Assembly (NCBI GenBank): GCA_020846635.1
Contig: JADLDO010000030.1
Span: 1-39,141, forward strand
DNA length: 39,141 nt
DNA from: Caldilineaceae bacterium
GTDB taxonomy: Bacteria > Chloroflexota > Anaerolineae > Caldilineales > Caldilineaceae
Reading direction: 5' to 3'
Shown here one piece after another: positions 1 to 7,769 of this stretch (position 1 is the stretch's first letter; every line of letters starts with the position of its first letter). The position numbers and the translations under genes are program-made. The notes under the pieces are model-generated. The model had not been told where the DNA came from. It made no database searches and saw only the letters and a list, made by a program, of their open reading frames with translations.

Positions 1-2
1 AG

Positions 3-50
3 GCGGTTGAGGCAGAGAAGCCGCTGGTGACGACACCCAGCCGAGCGTAA
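3..50 (+). CDS. Possible 3' end of an upstream gene (partial)
   Basis: One forward frame is open from the window edge and ends at a TAA at 48-50, giving the tail AVEAEKPLVTTPSRA. A strong hairpin follows about 75 bases later, which fits the end of a forward transcript. Only 15 residues are visible, so no family can be assigned. The call rests on frame and context alone and could be chance. Confidence 0.25.
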   Translation, partial: AVEAEKPLVTTPSRA

Positions 51-124
51 AGGTGCGCTAACCAGTATCCAGCGAGTCTGAGGGCGCAGGTTTACCCCAA
101 CTACCTCTCTTACTATACTCCTCG

Positions 125-166
125 CAACAGCAACGCCCGCCACATCTGTGGCGGGCGTTGCTGTTG
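125..166. terminator. Perfect 20-bp inverted repeat, likely bidirectional terminator
   Basis: Bases 125-144 are the exact reverse complement of 147-166, with only two bases between them; in RNA the innermost pairs would open to form the loop. The stem is GC-rich. No clean T-run follows on either strand. It sits between the putative end of a forward gene and the end of the leftward gene at 214-492, so it probably stops transcription from both sides. Confidence 0.55.
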
Positions 167-213
167 TAAGATTCAATTTTCGAAAGAGAGTTTAACAGTT
201 GTGGAGGCAGGGA

Positions 214-492
214 CTATTCTAGTATTAGATCCATGATAGCATCGACATCGATAAGTTCACCATGACGTTCAGCTAGGATCTTCTTGCGCTTCTCTCGTAG
301 GTCATGTACCAATTGAGTAGACTCGGCTTTCGTCAGTGGTGGATCTGTTGCCACCTCTCCATCTTCAACCAATTGACGTTGGGCTGCGGCAAGCAAATAG
401 TCGCTCACGGAGATATTTTTCTCTGATGCCGCGGCTTCAATCTTTTGCTTGATCTCTGCATCCATATTCACTGTTACTTTGTGTTTGTTCAT
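214..492 (-). CDS. Ribbon-helix-helix (CopG/Arc-like) DNA-binding protein
   Basis: This 92-residue protein begins KVTVNMDAEIKQKIEAAA and continues into SVSDYLLAAA. That is the strand-helix-turn-helix pattern of ribbon-helix-helix antitoxins and small repressors (DUF1778/CopG type). The C-terminal half is rich in charged residues (LREKRKKILAERHGE), as in antitoxin tails that bind a partner. No toxin gene is adjacent: the neighbour on the left is a hairpin and the gene on the right is divergent. It may be an orphan antitoxin or a stand-alone repressor. The ATG has a good ribosome site (GAGGG) 10 bases upstream. Its promoter carries inverted repeats, which suggests self-repression. The fold is well supported, the role is not. 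Confidence 0.75.
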   Translation of the reverse strand: MNKHKVTVNMDAEIKQKIEAAASEKNISVSDYLLAAAQRQLVEDGEVATDPPLTKAESTQLVHDLREKRKKILAERHGELIDVDAIMDLILE

Positions 493-537
493 AAATCTGC
501 CTCCCTCTATATCATCTCCCTATGTATTATACAGTGT

Positions 538-566
538 ATGATACGGTGACGATCTTACCGTGTCAA
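538..566 (-). promoter_or_regulatory. Promoter of the RHH gene with palindromic operator
   Basis: Read leftward, TTGACA (561-566) is followed 17 bases later by TATCAT (538-543). An imperfect inverted repeat (GATACGGT...ACCGTGTC, 7 of 8 paired) spans 541-565 between and over these boxes. A second near-palindrome, ATACAGTGTAT, lies at about 529-539. These are natural candidate sites for autoregulation by the ribbon-helix-helix protein. Confidence 0.6.
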
Positions 567-647
567 CTAGATTCGTTATTGTATACTGAGAGACGATATG
601 ACAAGCGGCTAGAGACGGTGGGCCGCTTTTGAAAGGAAGAAACGTGT

Positions 648-926
648 ATGATTACCCTATATCGCGCCGCCCAATGTGACGCGTGTGACGAAGTGCAAAA
701 TAAGCTGCGCGAACTGGTTGTGGCGCATAAGGTTGTCGATGTGACGAAGGAGCGCCCCGCCGTGGTAGCCAACAAGGAGTTGCCCGTCATTGCGGATGGC
801 GAGCAGTTGGTCAGCGGTGAGCCTGCCCTAAGCGATTATCTGGCTGGACTGACAGATGAACTGGAGCAGTGGCGCAAGTTCCAAACTGACGCCTGCTATA
901 TAGACGACAAAGGCAAGACCTGTTAG
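648..926 (+). CDS. Glutaredoxin-like protein with CxxC motif
   Basis: The 92-residue product starts MITLYRAAQCDACDEVQNKLRE. This is a beta strand followed by a CDAC redox pair at residues 10-13 and a helix, the glutaredoxin/thioredoxin-fold layout. The cis-proline region is visible as ELPVIADGEQLVSGEPALSDYL. Two more cysteines lie near the C-terminus (DACYIDDKGKTC). It probably reduces disulfides or mixed disulfides in the cytoplasm. An AAAGGA site lies 10 bases before the ATG. Its TAG stop overlaps the stop of the convergent gene by 4 bases. It has no operon partner, so its target cannot be read from context. Confidence 0.75.
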   Translation: MITLYRAAQCDACDEVQNKLRELVVAHKVVDVTKERPAVVANKELPVIADGEQLVSGEPALSDYLAGLTDELEQWRKFQTDACYIDDKGKTC

Positions 927-2749
927 GATTTCGGCGCAATATCCCTTTGCAAGCGGTATGCCCCTATGGACAGCCTCACCGGCTCTTGAGCGCACACGTC
1001 CAGCGTCACGGCATGGAAGGGAAAGCCCCAGCGCGTGACCAACTTGGTGTTGAGGGCTGCGCCGTTGGCCTCAAGGTTCACCGTATCATCCCCTAGCCAT
1101 AGGACAGTCGCCCCAGGTAGATCAGCTTCGCTGGTCAGTGTCACCTGTGCCATATCCTTCTCCGCTTGGTATTCGCTCCATGTCACCTGGCGGCGCGCAC
1201 GCTCCCAGGCGTTGATCTGCGCGGCTGTCCACCAGGCCATGCCTGCGGCGCGAGACTCGCGTACGGCGCTAAAGAGGGCATCAGCGACCCCTGGCTTGGC
1301 AATATGCGCCGGGTGAAAGAGCAAGTGCATAATGCCGTGGTGACGCACCGCGGCATCGAGCAAGGGATACAGAAGCGCAGTGGGCGCAAAGATCTCCAGG
1401 TCTTGGGTGGGGGTGGGCAGTTCCAACACGTCGAGCCCATTGCCCGCAAAGTCTACGGGGAAATAGGGATGGCAAGTGCCAAAGTTAAAGCCCGCCTCGC
1501 CCGTTTTGGATGCGCCTTTGGTCTGGTCAAGCTGGATGCCATGCTCCACGCACCAGCGGAATAGCTCCACATCCCCTTCCCAGCGCAAATAGTGGTTTTT
1601 GTTGCTCACAGGTTCTTGCCCAAAAAGCGCAACCAACCCCTGCCATTGTTGGTGAAATAATTCGCGGCTCCAGGGGCATCCCTCGCTGATGGCATCATAG
1701 TGCATGGCGAGTTCATGCCCGTTGGCGGCGATCTGGGCGATAAACTCGCGCGGATAACCGGGCATGATCACACACCAGGTCGAATGGATGCCCGCTTGGT
1801 TGACCACCTCCAACAGCCGTTCTCCCAGCACCAGATCGTTGCCGTCGGTGTCGTGCGAGAGATGGGCCAGCGCTGGAAGGTTATCGGGATAGAGCCAGAG
1901 CAGGGGCAAGCGCACGCCACCCGCCAATGCCTGGGCAAAGAGCGCGCGCAGCAATAATTCGCGCCATTGGTCGGCGATAGGCTGGAGAAAAGCAGTCATC
2001 CCTGGCGCATCGGCAACCGGCTCGCGGTCAAAGAGCCAATCGAGCACATGCCCATCGCCGCTTTTTAGCACCTCATCTGCCTGTGGCGAAGTGCCATCCG
2101 GTGCAGGGACACCATCGCGTGTGACCCCCACCCCCTGTTGAATCCGCACCACCGTCCCTGTGATGTCCGTCGCAATCAGCAGGCAGGAGCCGGCCCCCAC
2201 CTTCTTTTCGGTGACTGCGGCGCGTGGGGTAGTGCGCTGGTGTGCGTCCAGCACTGTCGCCAACACGTTGGCGTCTGTGGCCTGAATGGGTAGTCCGTTA
2301 AAGTAGTGCAACGGCAAAGCGAGGTGGGCAAAGGCGGGATGTTCGCTTTGTGGGGCCAGATAGCCTTCCCCCAACATCCCTGTGCTACCGCCAAAGGAGG
2401 TATAGGCGGGAGATTCCACAGTCACACCAAAAAGATCGTGGAGCCCAACATCGCCGCCAATGGCGATCCAGCGCCCGCCGTCTTTCACCCATTGGCGCAG
2501 GCGCGCGGCCAACGCATCGGAGATGGGCGCATCGCCCACAGTGAGCAAAAGGCGCAGGTGAGAGAGCCGCTCGCCCAATTTCTCTAACTCGATTTCGGTA
2601 TAACAGAGCCCCGCATGGCGCAGGATTTCATGGATATAGCGCGGATAGGTGACGGTGCGCGCCGCATTGAGCCGCGGCGACGGCAGCACACAGACGCCCA
2701 GTGGCGTAGAGAGTGCAGAAGCCAGGTCAGAAGTAAGATCAGCGTTCAC
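923..2749 (-). CDS. NodB-like polysaccharide deacetylase with amidotransferase-like N-terminus
   Basis: This 608-residue protein has two parts. Residues about 15-240 resemble a class I glutamine-amidotransferase-like (ThuA or GATase type) domain, with LRQWVKDGGRWIAIGG near residue 85. Residues about 285-520 look like a NodB/CE4 polysaccharide deacetylase: a metal-type aspartate cluster LSHDTDG (residues 298-303), then GHELAMH (344-350) with two histidines, then later HLLFHPAHI. It would remove acetyl or similar groups from a glycan or amino-sugar. There is no signal peptide, so it should act in the cytoplasm. The GTG start is chosen for GGAG six bases upstream. It is the last gene of the leftward train, 11 bases after the oxidoreductase. 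The canonical NodB order is altered, so the exact reaction is uncertain. Confidence 0.65.
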   Translation of the reverse strand: MNADLTSDLASALSTPLGVCVLPSPRLNAARTVTYPRYIHEILRHAGLCYTEIELEKLGERLSHLRLLLTVGDAPISDALAARLRQWVKDGGRWIAIGGDVGLHDLFGVTVESPAYTSFGGSTGMLGEGYLAPQSEHPAFAHLALPLHYFNGLPIQATDANVLATVLDAHQRTTPRAAVTEKKVGAGSCLLIATDITGTVVRIQQGVGVTRDGVPAPDGTSPQADEVLKSGDGHVLDWLFDREPVADAPGMTAFLQPIADQWRELLLRALFAQALAGGVRLPLLWLYPDNLPALAHLSHDTDGNDLVLGERLLEVVNQAGIHSTWCVIMPGYPREFIAQIAANGHELAMHYDAISEGCPWSRELFHQQWQGLVALFGQEPVSNKNHYLRWEGDVELFRWCVEHGIQLDQTKGASKTGEAGFNFGTCHPYFPVDFAGNGLDVLELPTPTQDLEIFAPTALLYPLLDAAVRHHGIMHLLFHPAHIAKPGVADALFSAVRESRAAGMAWWTAAQINAWERARRQVTWSEYQAEKDMAQVTLTSEADLPGATVLWLGDDTVNLEANGAALNTKLVTRWGFPFHAVTLDVCAQEPVRLSIGAYRLQRDIAPKS

Positions 2750-2760
2750 AGGACGCTCCG

Positions 2761-3663
2761 CTACAGTTCGCTGAGTTCGACGCGGCGGTTCTCATCCAAA
2801 CTGCGGTCGATGGCCGCGCCAATCTGCACTGCTTCAATCATCGCCTCCGGTGACACACCCGGATCTGCCTCGCCGCGCAGGCAGGGCAAGATGCGCTTTA
2901 CGCCCTCATGATAACAATCGCTGATGTCCAAATGGCGGTAGGCCAACCCCTCGCGCCCGATGGCATGGGCTGTAAAGGCGTACTTCGCATCCACAGTCAG
3001 TGCCAGCGTCCCTAGCGCGCCATCGGCATAGGCACAGGTGACTGTCATGTTGCCGTTGCCCTCTGCATCCACTGCCGGGCCTTCGTGGGCATGAACCCAT
3101 GTGACACCTGTCCCCTGGATCATCAGCATCATCTCGATACTATGTACGGCGTAGAAGATGACACCGCCATAGATGTTGCGGCGTGAGGCCGGGCCAGAGT
3201 AGCTGCCCACGCGCACGCCGCCCAACTTCGCACATTCTTCTGCAAAGGCGCGGGTAGACGCGCTAAAACGCACCGTGGAAAAGCTGCTGAAGGGGACGCC
3301 TTTGGCCTGGGCAACGCGCACAATTTCGCGCGCATCGGCAGGGTCAACGGCCATCGGCTTGTCGATAAAGACAGGCACACCTGCCTCCAGATAGGACGTG
3401 ACCAACTCGCGGTGCAAGCCACCGTGGCGCGTCACACAAAAGACCCCGTCCACCTGCCCCAACATATCTTCGGGCGCGGCCACAATCGTATCAATTTGCC
3501 CGTTGGCTGCCACTTGTTGCGTGCGCTCGGCCTCTTGACCCCAAATGGCGACGACCCTGGCCCCGGAATCGGGCAAATAGGCAGGGTGGTCGCTGCGGTT
3601 GATGATCTCGGAAAAGCGGTCGGCGTGGCTGTTGTCACTGCCGAGGATGCCAATTTTGAACAT
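2761..3663 (-). CDS. Gfo/Idh/MocA family NAD(P)-dependent oxidoreductase
   Basis: The 300-residue product opens with a Rossmann strand-turn (FKIGILGSDNSHADRF) and carries the family hallmark DKP at residues 101-103 (PVFIDKPMAVDPADA). Length is slightly short of the usual 330-390. Members oxidise or reduce sugars, inositols and cyclic polyols with NAD or NADP. An AGGAG site lies seven bases before the ATG. It follows the isochorismatase-like gene by 10 bases and precedes the deacetylase by 11, so it belongs to the leftward operon. The GS-DNSH sequence at the nucleotide turn departs from the common GxGxxG. The family is confident and the substrate unknown. Confidence 0.88.
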   Translation of the reverse strand: MFKIGILGSDNSHADRFSEIINRSDHPAYLPDSGARVVAIWGQEAERTQQVAANGQIDTIVAAPEDMLGQVDGVFCVTRHGGLHRELVTSYLEAGVPVFIDKPMAVDPADAREIVRVAQAKGVPFSSFSTVRFSASTRAFAEECAKLGGVRVGSYSGPASRRNIYGGVIFYAVHSIEMMLMIQGTGVTWVHAHEGPAVDAEGNGNMTVTCAYADGALGTLALTVDAKYAFTAHAIGREGLAYRHLDISDCYHEGVKRILPCLRGEADPGVSPEAMIEAVQIGAAIDRSLDENRRVELSEL

Positions 3664-3673
3664 GAAATGCTCC

Positions 3674-4480
3674 TTATTGATTCAGTTGGCTCACAAAATC
3701 ATCTACGTCAAAAATAAAACCAAAGGCCAGTGCCACACGCCACAGCGCCTCCGCTTTGTGTGCTTCGGTGCGCGCGCTCTCGCGGTTCTCCACGGCTGTC
3801 ACCGCTTGGCGCAGCGCCGAACAGATGACCCCGGCGCGACTCATGTCCACCATACCTCCGGGGGACATGAGCAAGCACCAGTTGATGGCAAAGCCTGTAT
3901 AGATCAAGTGATTGATCCCCGCATCCTGGCAGAGCGCAACCAACTGTGCGCCATTTTCGGCAATTCCCTCATCGCCAAGCGGGCGGGCGCTCGCAGGAAA
4001 GTCCAGCGCGGCAAAGCCTCGATCCACATCGGCGCGGTTCTGCTCGCCCACAAAGACATGCTCGGCGCGAAAACGGCGCAACTCTTGCCATGTAGCATCC
4101 GTCGCAACGCGCGGCGTGGACGGAGAGGGCCCTGCTAATGCCAACGCCCGTTGATAGCCTGGATAGCGGCTATAGTAATCACCGCCGCCTACCACATGGA
4201 ACAGGGTTATACCCTTTGCACGCGCTGTGGCCAGCAGCGGGGGCATGACATTGGCAAGAATCTCCTGAGAGCGCGGGATATACTCCACGGCGCGGTACCA
4301 GCCCGGGTACTGCTGCGGCGTGCCCGTTTCCCATGCGTGCATCACCACCAGCGCGGTATGCTCCAGGTCGAGGGTCAACGGCGCGCTCTGCCAGCCGCCA
4401 TAGCCCTCTCCCGGCACCTCCCGCGCTAAATCCGCATCAAACTGCTGATAGTATTCCGCTTGCAACGTAATCGGATGCAT
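3674..4480 (-). CDS. Isochorismatase-like cysteine hydrolase with altered catalytic triad
   Basis: I place the start at the ATG at 4480 (268 residues) rather than an in-frame TTG 15 bases upstream, because AGGGA sits five bases before this ATG. The protein has the isochorismatase-like layout: a first strand TALVVMHAWETG (42-53), LRRFRAEHVFVGEQ near 135-147, and the cysteine loop LIYTGFAINWCLL with Cys202. Known members use Asp-Lys-Cys. Here the first-strand Asp position is His48, and the Lys after the central strand is not evident. It may have another chemistry or borrow other residues (Glu51, Glu146). It lies 11 bases after the DegT-type gene in the same operon. Confidence 0.78.
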   Translation of the reverse strand: MHPITLQAEYYQQFDADLAREVPGEGYGGWQSAPLTLDLEHTALVVMHAWETGTPQQYPGWYRAVEYIPRSQEILANVMPPLLATARAKGITLFHVVGGGDYYSRYPGYQRALALAGPSPSTPRVATDATWQELRRFRAEHVFVGEQNRADVDRGFAALDFPASARPLGDEGIAENGAQLVALCQDAGINHLIYTGFAINWCLLMSPGGMVDMSRAGVICSALRQAVTAVENRESARTEAHKAEALWRVALAFGFIFDVDDFVSQLNQ

Positions 4481-4491
4481 AAGAATCCCTA

Positions 4492-5814
4492 TCAACGCTG
4501 CTGATAAAAATGCCAGCCGCCCAACCCTGGCGGATCGCCTGGATCGTCCGCAAGCAGCTCCTGGTAATTCTCTGCCACCTTGCGGAAGGCGTTGGCATGC
4601 TGCTGGATGATCTCCGGGCGGTAATGCTTGAACCAGGGAATGCTATAGGTGCGATGGCCGATCTCCTCGCTGATGGGCAGCGTGCCGACGGGCTGGCGCA
4701 GGTCGCGGTCGCTAAAGGCGATGCGCGTGGGACGGTCATGCCCATAGACATCGGCGGTATTCAGTAGTTCGTGCGTATGCAGCGGCTTGTTGATGCCCGG
4801 TGAGCATTGCGACCCCTCGGCGCGTACTGCCTCGGCAAAGCGCGTCACCGATAATCCCCCCAACGCTTCGGGGTGATAGAGACCATGCGGCGCATACCAG
4901 CCCGCCATATCCGAATCGGATTGGGTTGGCACACGGTGCGCTTGCAGCCCCGGTACATCTGCCAGCAAGTCCCAGAAGTAATTCATCGCCTTGCGAATTT
5001 CGGCAGTGCGCTGGTCATAATGCTTTAACTGCACGCGCCCTACCGCCGAACTCATCTGGTGCATACGATACTTGTAACCACCCAGCGGCAAACCGCGGTA
5101 GGCGCTCAGGTCGGGGTCTTGTACGGTGTCGTTGTAACGCTCGTAATGACCAAAGGCCACAGCGCGCTCATAGATTTTGCGGTCGTTGGTGACGAGGATA
5201 CCCGCCTCGCCAATCGCCAGCGACTTGCCGCTCATCAGCGACATGGCGGCGACATCACCAAAGGTGCCCAACATGCGCCCCTTATAGCGTCCACCCTGGG
5301 CGTGCGAGACATCCTCGATGACCTTGAGGTTGTGGCGGCGCGCAATCGCCATGATGGGGTCCATATCGGCGGGATGGCCCATGTAATGCACCACCATGAT
5401 CGCCTTGGTGCGCGGCGAGATATGCTGCTCGATCTGGCTGGGATCGATGCAGAGCGTGTTGGGGTCAATTTCGGCAAAGACCACGGTTGCGCCCAGTGAA
5501 AAGACCTGGAGTACCGACGCCCAATAGGTAATCGAGGGCGCGATGATCTCGTCGCCGACCCCGATCTCACAGCCAAACATGGCGGCGTGCAGTGCCGCTG
5601 TGCCGGTGTTGTGACCCAGCGCATAGGTCATGCCCTGCCAGGCGGCAAACTCTTTTTCAAACTGAAGGGTAATATCCGTACCGGACATGGCCCCACGGCG
5701 CAGCACATCGAGCACCGCGGTCTCGTCTTCTTCGGTGACAATCGGCCAATGGAAGATGTCCTCATTGGCAGGGGAAACGGCAGGTTGCCCGCCGTATAGA
5801 GCAAGGGATGACAT
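4492..5814 (-). CDS. DegT/DnrJ/EryC1/StrS-type PLP aminotransferase
   Basis: This 440-residue protein shows the family markers: GTAALHAA (71-78) for phosphate binding, IEDVSHAQGG with Asp168 for the PLP ring nitrogen, and MSGKSLAIGEAG with the Schiff-base Lys197. It opens with LALYGGQPAV, common in this family. Such enzymes usually transfer an amino group to a keto-sugar; some relatives dehydrate or epimerise. A second, distinct member is encoded at 7770-9032 in the same gene train. AGGAG lies nine bases before the ATG. A hairpin repeat separates it from the upstream peptidase gene. PLP enzyme identity is firm, while the amino donor and acceptor are unknown. Confidence 0.9.
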   Translation of the reverse strand: MSSLALYGGQPAVSPANEDIFHWPIVTEEDETAVLDVLRRGAMSGTDITLQFEKEFAAWQGMTYALGHNTGTAALHAAMFGCEIGVGDEIIAPSITYWASVLQVFSLGATVVFAEIDPNTLCIDPSQIEQHISPRTKAIMVVHYMGHPADMDPIMAIARRHNLKVIEDVSHAQGGRYKGRMLGTFGDVAAMSLMSGKSLAIGEAGILVTNDRKIYERAVAFGHYERYNDTVQDPDLSAYRGLPLGGYKYRMHQMSSAVGRVQLKHYDQRTAEIRKAMNYFWDLLADVPGLQAHRVPTQSDSDMAGWYAPHGLYHPEALGGLSVTRFAEAVRAEGSQCSPGINKPLHTHELLNTADVYGHDRPTRIAFSDRDLRQPVGTLPISEEIGHRTYSIPWFKHYRPEIIQQHANAFRKVAENYQELLADDPGDPPGLGGWHFYQQR

Positions 5815-5842
5815 GAACGTAGGCTCCTACTAGGTTTAGCAC

Positions 5843-5892
5843 ACCCTCCCGCGCCCAAAGGGCTCCCGTCAGAAGCTTCCGGGAGGGTTTTG
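5843..5892. repeat. Dispersed hairpin repeat, family H, copy 1
   Basis: ACCCTCCCG and CGGGAGGGT form the outer stem, with GAAGCTTC as an inner palindrome. An internal GCTCCCG can pair with the same right arm, so two exclusive hairpins are possible. Copy 2 (7702-7749) is almost identical and copy 3 (17514-17559) is inverted. It begins 11 bases after the stop of the leftward M55 peptidase gene, so it may act as terminator, attenuator or RNA stabiliser inside the operon. Confidence 0.75.
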
Positions 5893-5902
5893 GACGAGTA
5901 TT

Positions 5903-6697
5903 CTATCGATAGATAATGTCGCGCACATCATCGCTGTGCAGGCGCACCGTCTGGCTATCCACCCGTTCCACGCCCGGTTGTGAGGCCGCGCCATCAGCAA
6001 CGTCTGTGTGGAAGTAACGCTTCTCCAGGACATAAGGCCCCGGCCAAACCAGCGGCGCAACCGGCTCTGTGCGCTGCTTTTCGATGGCAGCGCGAATGCC
6101 CTCGCGGATCAGGCGGCGCGCTTCCTGGGCTGAGAGCGAGATCGCCGATCCACGCCCTAGCCCCTGCTTTACTGCCACCGTGGTCACACCGGGAATCAGT
6201 TCTTCCGTCTCCTTGCAGGCGTCGATCTCGCCGCTGAGAAAGATCAACGGGATGCCAAAGGAACCAAAGTAGAGCGCAATCTGCCCGATTTCACCGATGG
6301 GCTTGCCGTTCAGCTTGTAATAGTCAATCGTGCGGCTGCTTTGTGTATGATTCTGGTTGCCGGTCAGCGTGCCCGCCATCGCATGTTGGCCGACCATGAC
6401 GACCAGATCATATTGGGCGATGACCTCGTTGAGACGTGACCAGGGGGGCGACGGGCGCCCATGCAGCAGTTTGGCTTTGGGGTGCAGATCTTCAAAGCTA
6501 ATCCCGCCCGCGCCATGCCCATCCCAGACCAAAACCTCTGTGGCCCCGCCCTCCAACAGCCCATCCACCGCGGCGTTGACCTCGGCAGTTTCCAGCTTTT
6601 TGGCCTGCTCATAATAGATGCCATCGGGGTAGGATTGCTGGGTAAACGAGACAATCCCCGCTACCCCTTCCATATCCGTGACCATAAAGACCTTCAT
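5903..6697 (-). CDS. dppA: M55 family D-aminopeptidase (DppA-like)
   Basis: The 264-residue product has every visible feature of M55 zinc D-aminopeptidases. Asp8 and Glu10 lie in TDMEG, His61 in DGHG, His105 in GQHAMAG, His117 in NQNHTQS (catalytic position) and Glu136 in GEIGQ. These match the order and spacing of zinc ligands and catalytic histidine in Bacillus subtilis DppA. The enzyme removes N-terminal D-amino acids, typically D-Ala from D-Ala-containing peptides of cell-wall origin, and acts in the cytoplasm as a ring-shaped oligomer. Its ATG overlaps the stop of the amidohydrolase gene (ATGA at 6694-6697), a sign of translational coupling. This peptidase gives the best hint that the pathway may handle D-amino-acid material. 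Confidence 0.9.
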   Translation of the reverse strand: MKVFMVTDMEGVAGIVSFTQQSYPDGIYYEQAKKLETAEVNAAVDGLLEGGATEVLVWDGHGAGGISFEDLHPKAKLLHGRPSPPWSRLNEVIAQYDLVVMVGQHAMAGTLTGNQNHTQSSRTIDYYKLNGKPIGEIGQIALYFGSFGIPLIFLSGEIDACKETEELIPGVTTVAVKQGLGRGSAISLSAQEARRLIREGIRAAIEKQRTEPVAPLVWPGPYVLEKRYFHTDVADGAASQPGVERVDSQTVRLHSDDVRDIIYR

Positions 6698-7584
6698 GGT
6701 TTTTTCTCCTCATCGGGTGCAAGATCGGGTACGAGGCGCAGGGCATTCTCGGCGTAGATCTTCGCCAACACCTCGTCGGGTAGCTCTAGGCTGTAGAGGA
6801 AATCCTGCATGCGGTTGTCAAAATAATCTCGGCCATAGAGCAGCCGGTCTTGAAACTCAATTAAGAAATCTTTGGTAAATTCAGGATCGCGGCTCAGGGC
6901 AGTCAGCGCCGAACCTGCCGACAGGTCGGCGTAGAGATTGGGGTAATCACGAAACATCTGCGGCACTTTGCCCCCTGGCAAGACCTCGCCTTTGGGATAT
7001 GGCTCTGCCTTCGCCCGATCGTCGCCCGAAATATGCCCCCAGAAGGCGGGTGCATGACCAATAAAGATCGTTTCGGGACAGGCGCGCACCGCGCGCTCAA
7101 AGGGCTCGATGCCCCCCCCATACCACCAGTTGGGGCGTGGATATTTGCGCCCGCTGTCAAACTCGTAGTCGAGATGCACGACCACAGGCAGCTTGCACGT
7201 GGCGCAGTGGCGAAAGAGCCGCAGCGCATCCAGGTCATCATACATCAAGCGCAGCTTCAACTCACCATAGACGCGCACGCCGTGAATCTCCACAGCGGCG
7301 TCAAGCTGGTCAATGGCATCAGGTCGCCGCGGGTCGGGGCCATAGCAAAGCACAAATTTGTCGGGCGCGGCCTGTTTATAGGCGAGACAGCGGGAGAAGG
7401 GAATCGGGTAGCCATGCTCGCCCAAGAGCATGACATGATTATAATGGGGATCATATTCGGTTGGAGGGCACTCCCACGACAAGAGCCATGTTTTCTCAAT
7501 GTTGTACTGGGCCATGTTCGCCAAGAACTTCGCCAGGTCATGCTGATGCCAATCCGGGTGGTTATGCGCGTCGATAATCCGCAT
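6694..7584 (-). CDS. Amidohydrolase family metal-dependent hydrolase
   Basis: I start at the ATG at 7584 (296 residues), which has GGAGAG five bases upstream. The frame stays open a further 63 codons, but those run through two dispersed repeats and are not coding. The N-terminus MRIIDAHNHPDW carries the metal-binding HxH (His7, His9) of the amidohydrolase_2 group. Later IFIGHAPAFWG and LYGRDYFDN supply the expected histidine and aspartate. Such TIM-barrel enzymes hydrolyse C-N or ester bonds or decarboxylate acids. Its stop overlaps the start of the M55 peptidase gene, so the two are co-translated. Confidence 0.85.
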   Translation of the reverse strand: MRIIDAHNHPDWHQHDLAKFLANMAQYNIEKTWLLSWECPPTEYDPHYNHVMLLGEHGYPIPFSRCLAYKQAAPDKFVLCYGPDPRRPDAIDQLDAAVEIHGVRVYGELKLRLMYDDLDALRLFRHCATCKLPVVVHLDYEFDSGRKYPRPNWWYGGGIEPFERAVRACPETIFIGHAPAFWGHISGDDRAKAEPYPKGEVLPGGKVPQMFRDYPNLYADLSAGSALTALSRDPEFTKDFLIEFQDRLLYGRDYFDNRMQDFLYSLELPDEVLAKIYAENALRLVPDLAPDEEKKP

Positions 7585-7614
7585 GTGGCTCTCCACTAAT
7601 TTGAGGAACTCATA

Positions 7615-7693
7615 TACCGCAGGCCCGCCCAGGGCTAAAGCTAAAGCCGCAGGGCTACAGAACGACGCCCCCTGAACGGGGCTTACCAGGCCA
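7615..7693. repeat. Dispersed repeat, family A, copy 1
   Basis: This stretch shares the core CCGCCCAGGGCTAAAGC, then GCAGGGCTACAGAAC and ACGCCCCCTGAA, with 25692-25799. It carries a six-base internal duplication (CTAAAG) not seen in the other copy. It directly abuts hairpin copy 2, so the two families form one composite element here. It lies in the leader of the amidohydrolase gene and is the reason the open frame is falsely extended upstream. Confidence 0.8.
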
Positions 7694-7701
7694 CTAAGAT
7701 C

Positions 7702-7749
7702 ACCCTCCCGCACCCAAAGGGCTCCCGTCAGAAGCTTCCGGGAGGGTTT
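7702..7749. repeat. Dispersed hairpin repeat, family H, copy 2
   Basis: Nearly identical to copy 1, with one changed base in the visible loop (GCACCC for GCGCCC). It starts 20 bases after the stop of the leftward aminotransferase gene ending at 7770. The flank GGCCACTAAGAT on its left side is shared, inverted, with copy 3. Confidence 0.8.
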
Positions 7750-7769
7750 CGTTGGACATGGTATGGTTG

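Noticed and set aside
214..926. Toxin-antitoxin pair made of the RHH protein and the glutaredoxin-like protein
   Set aside because: The genes are divergent and the second has a clear redox fold, unlike known toxins.
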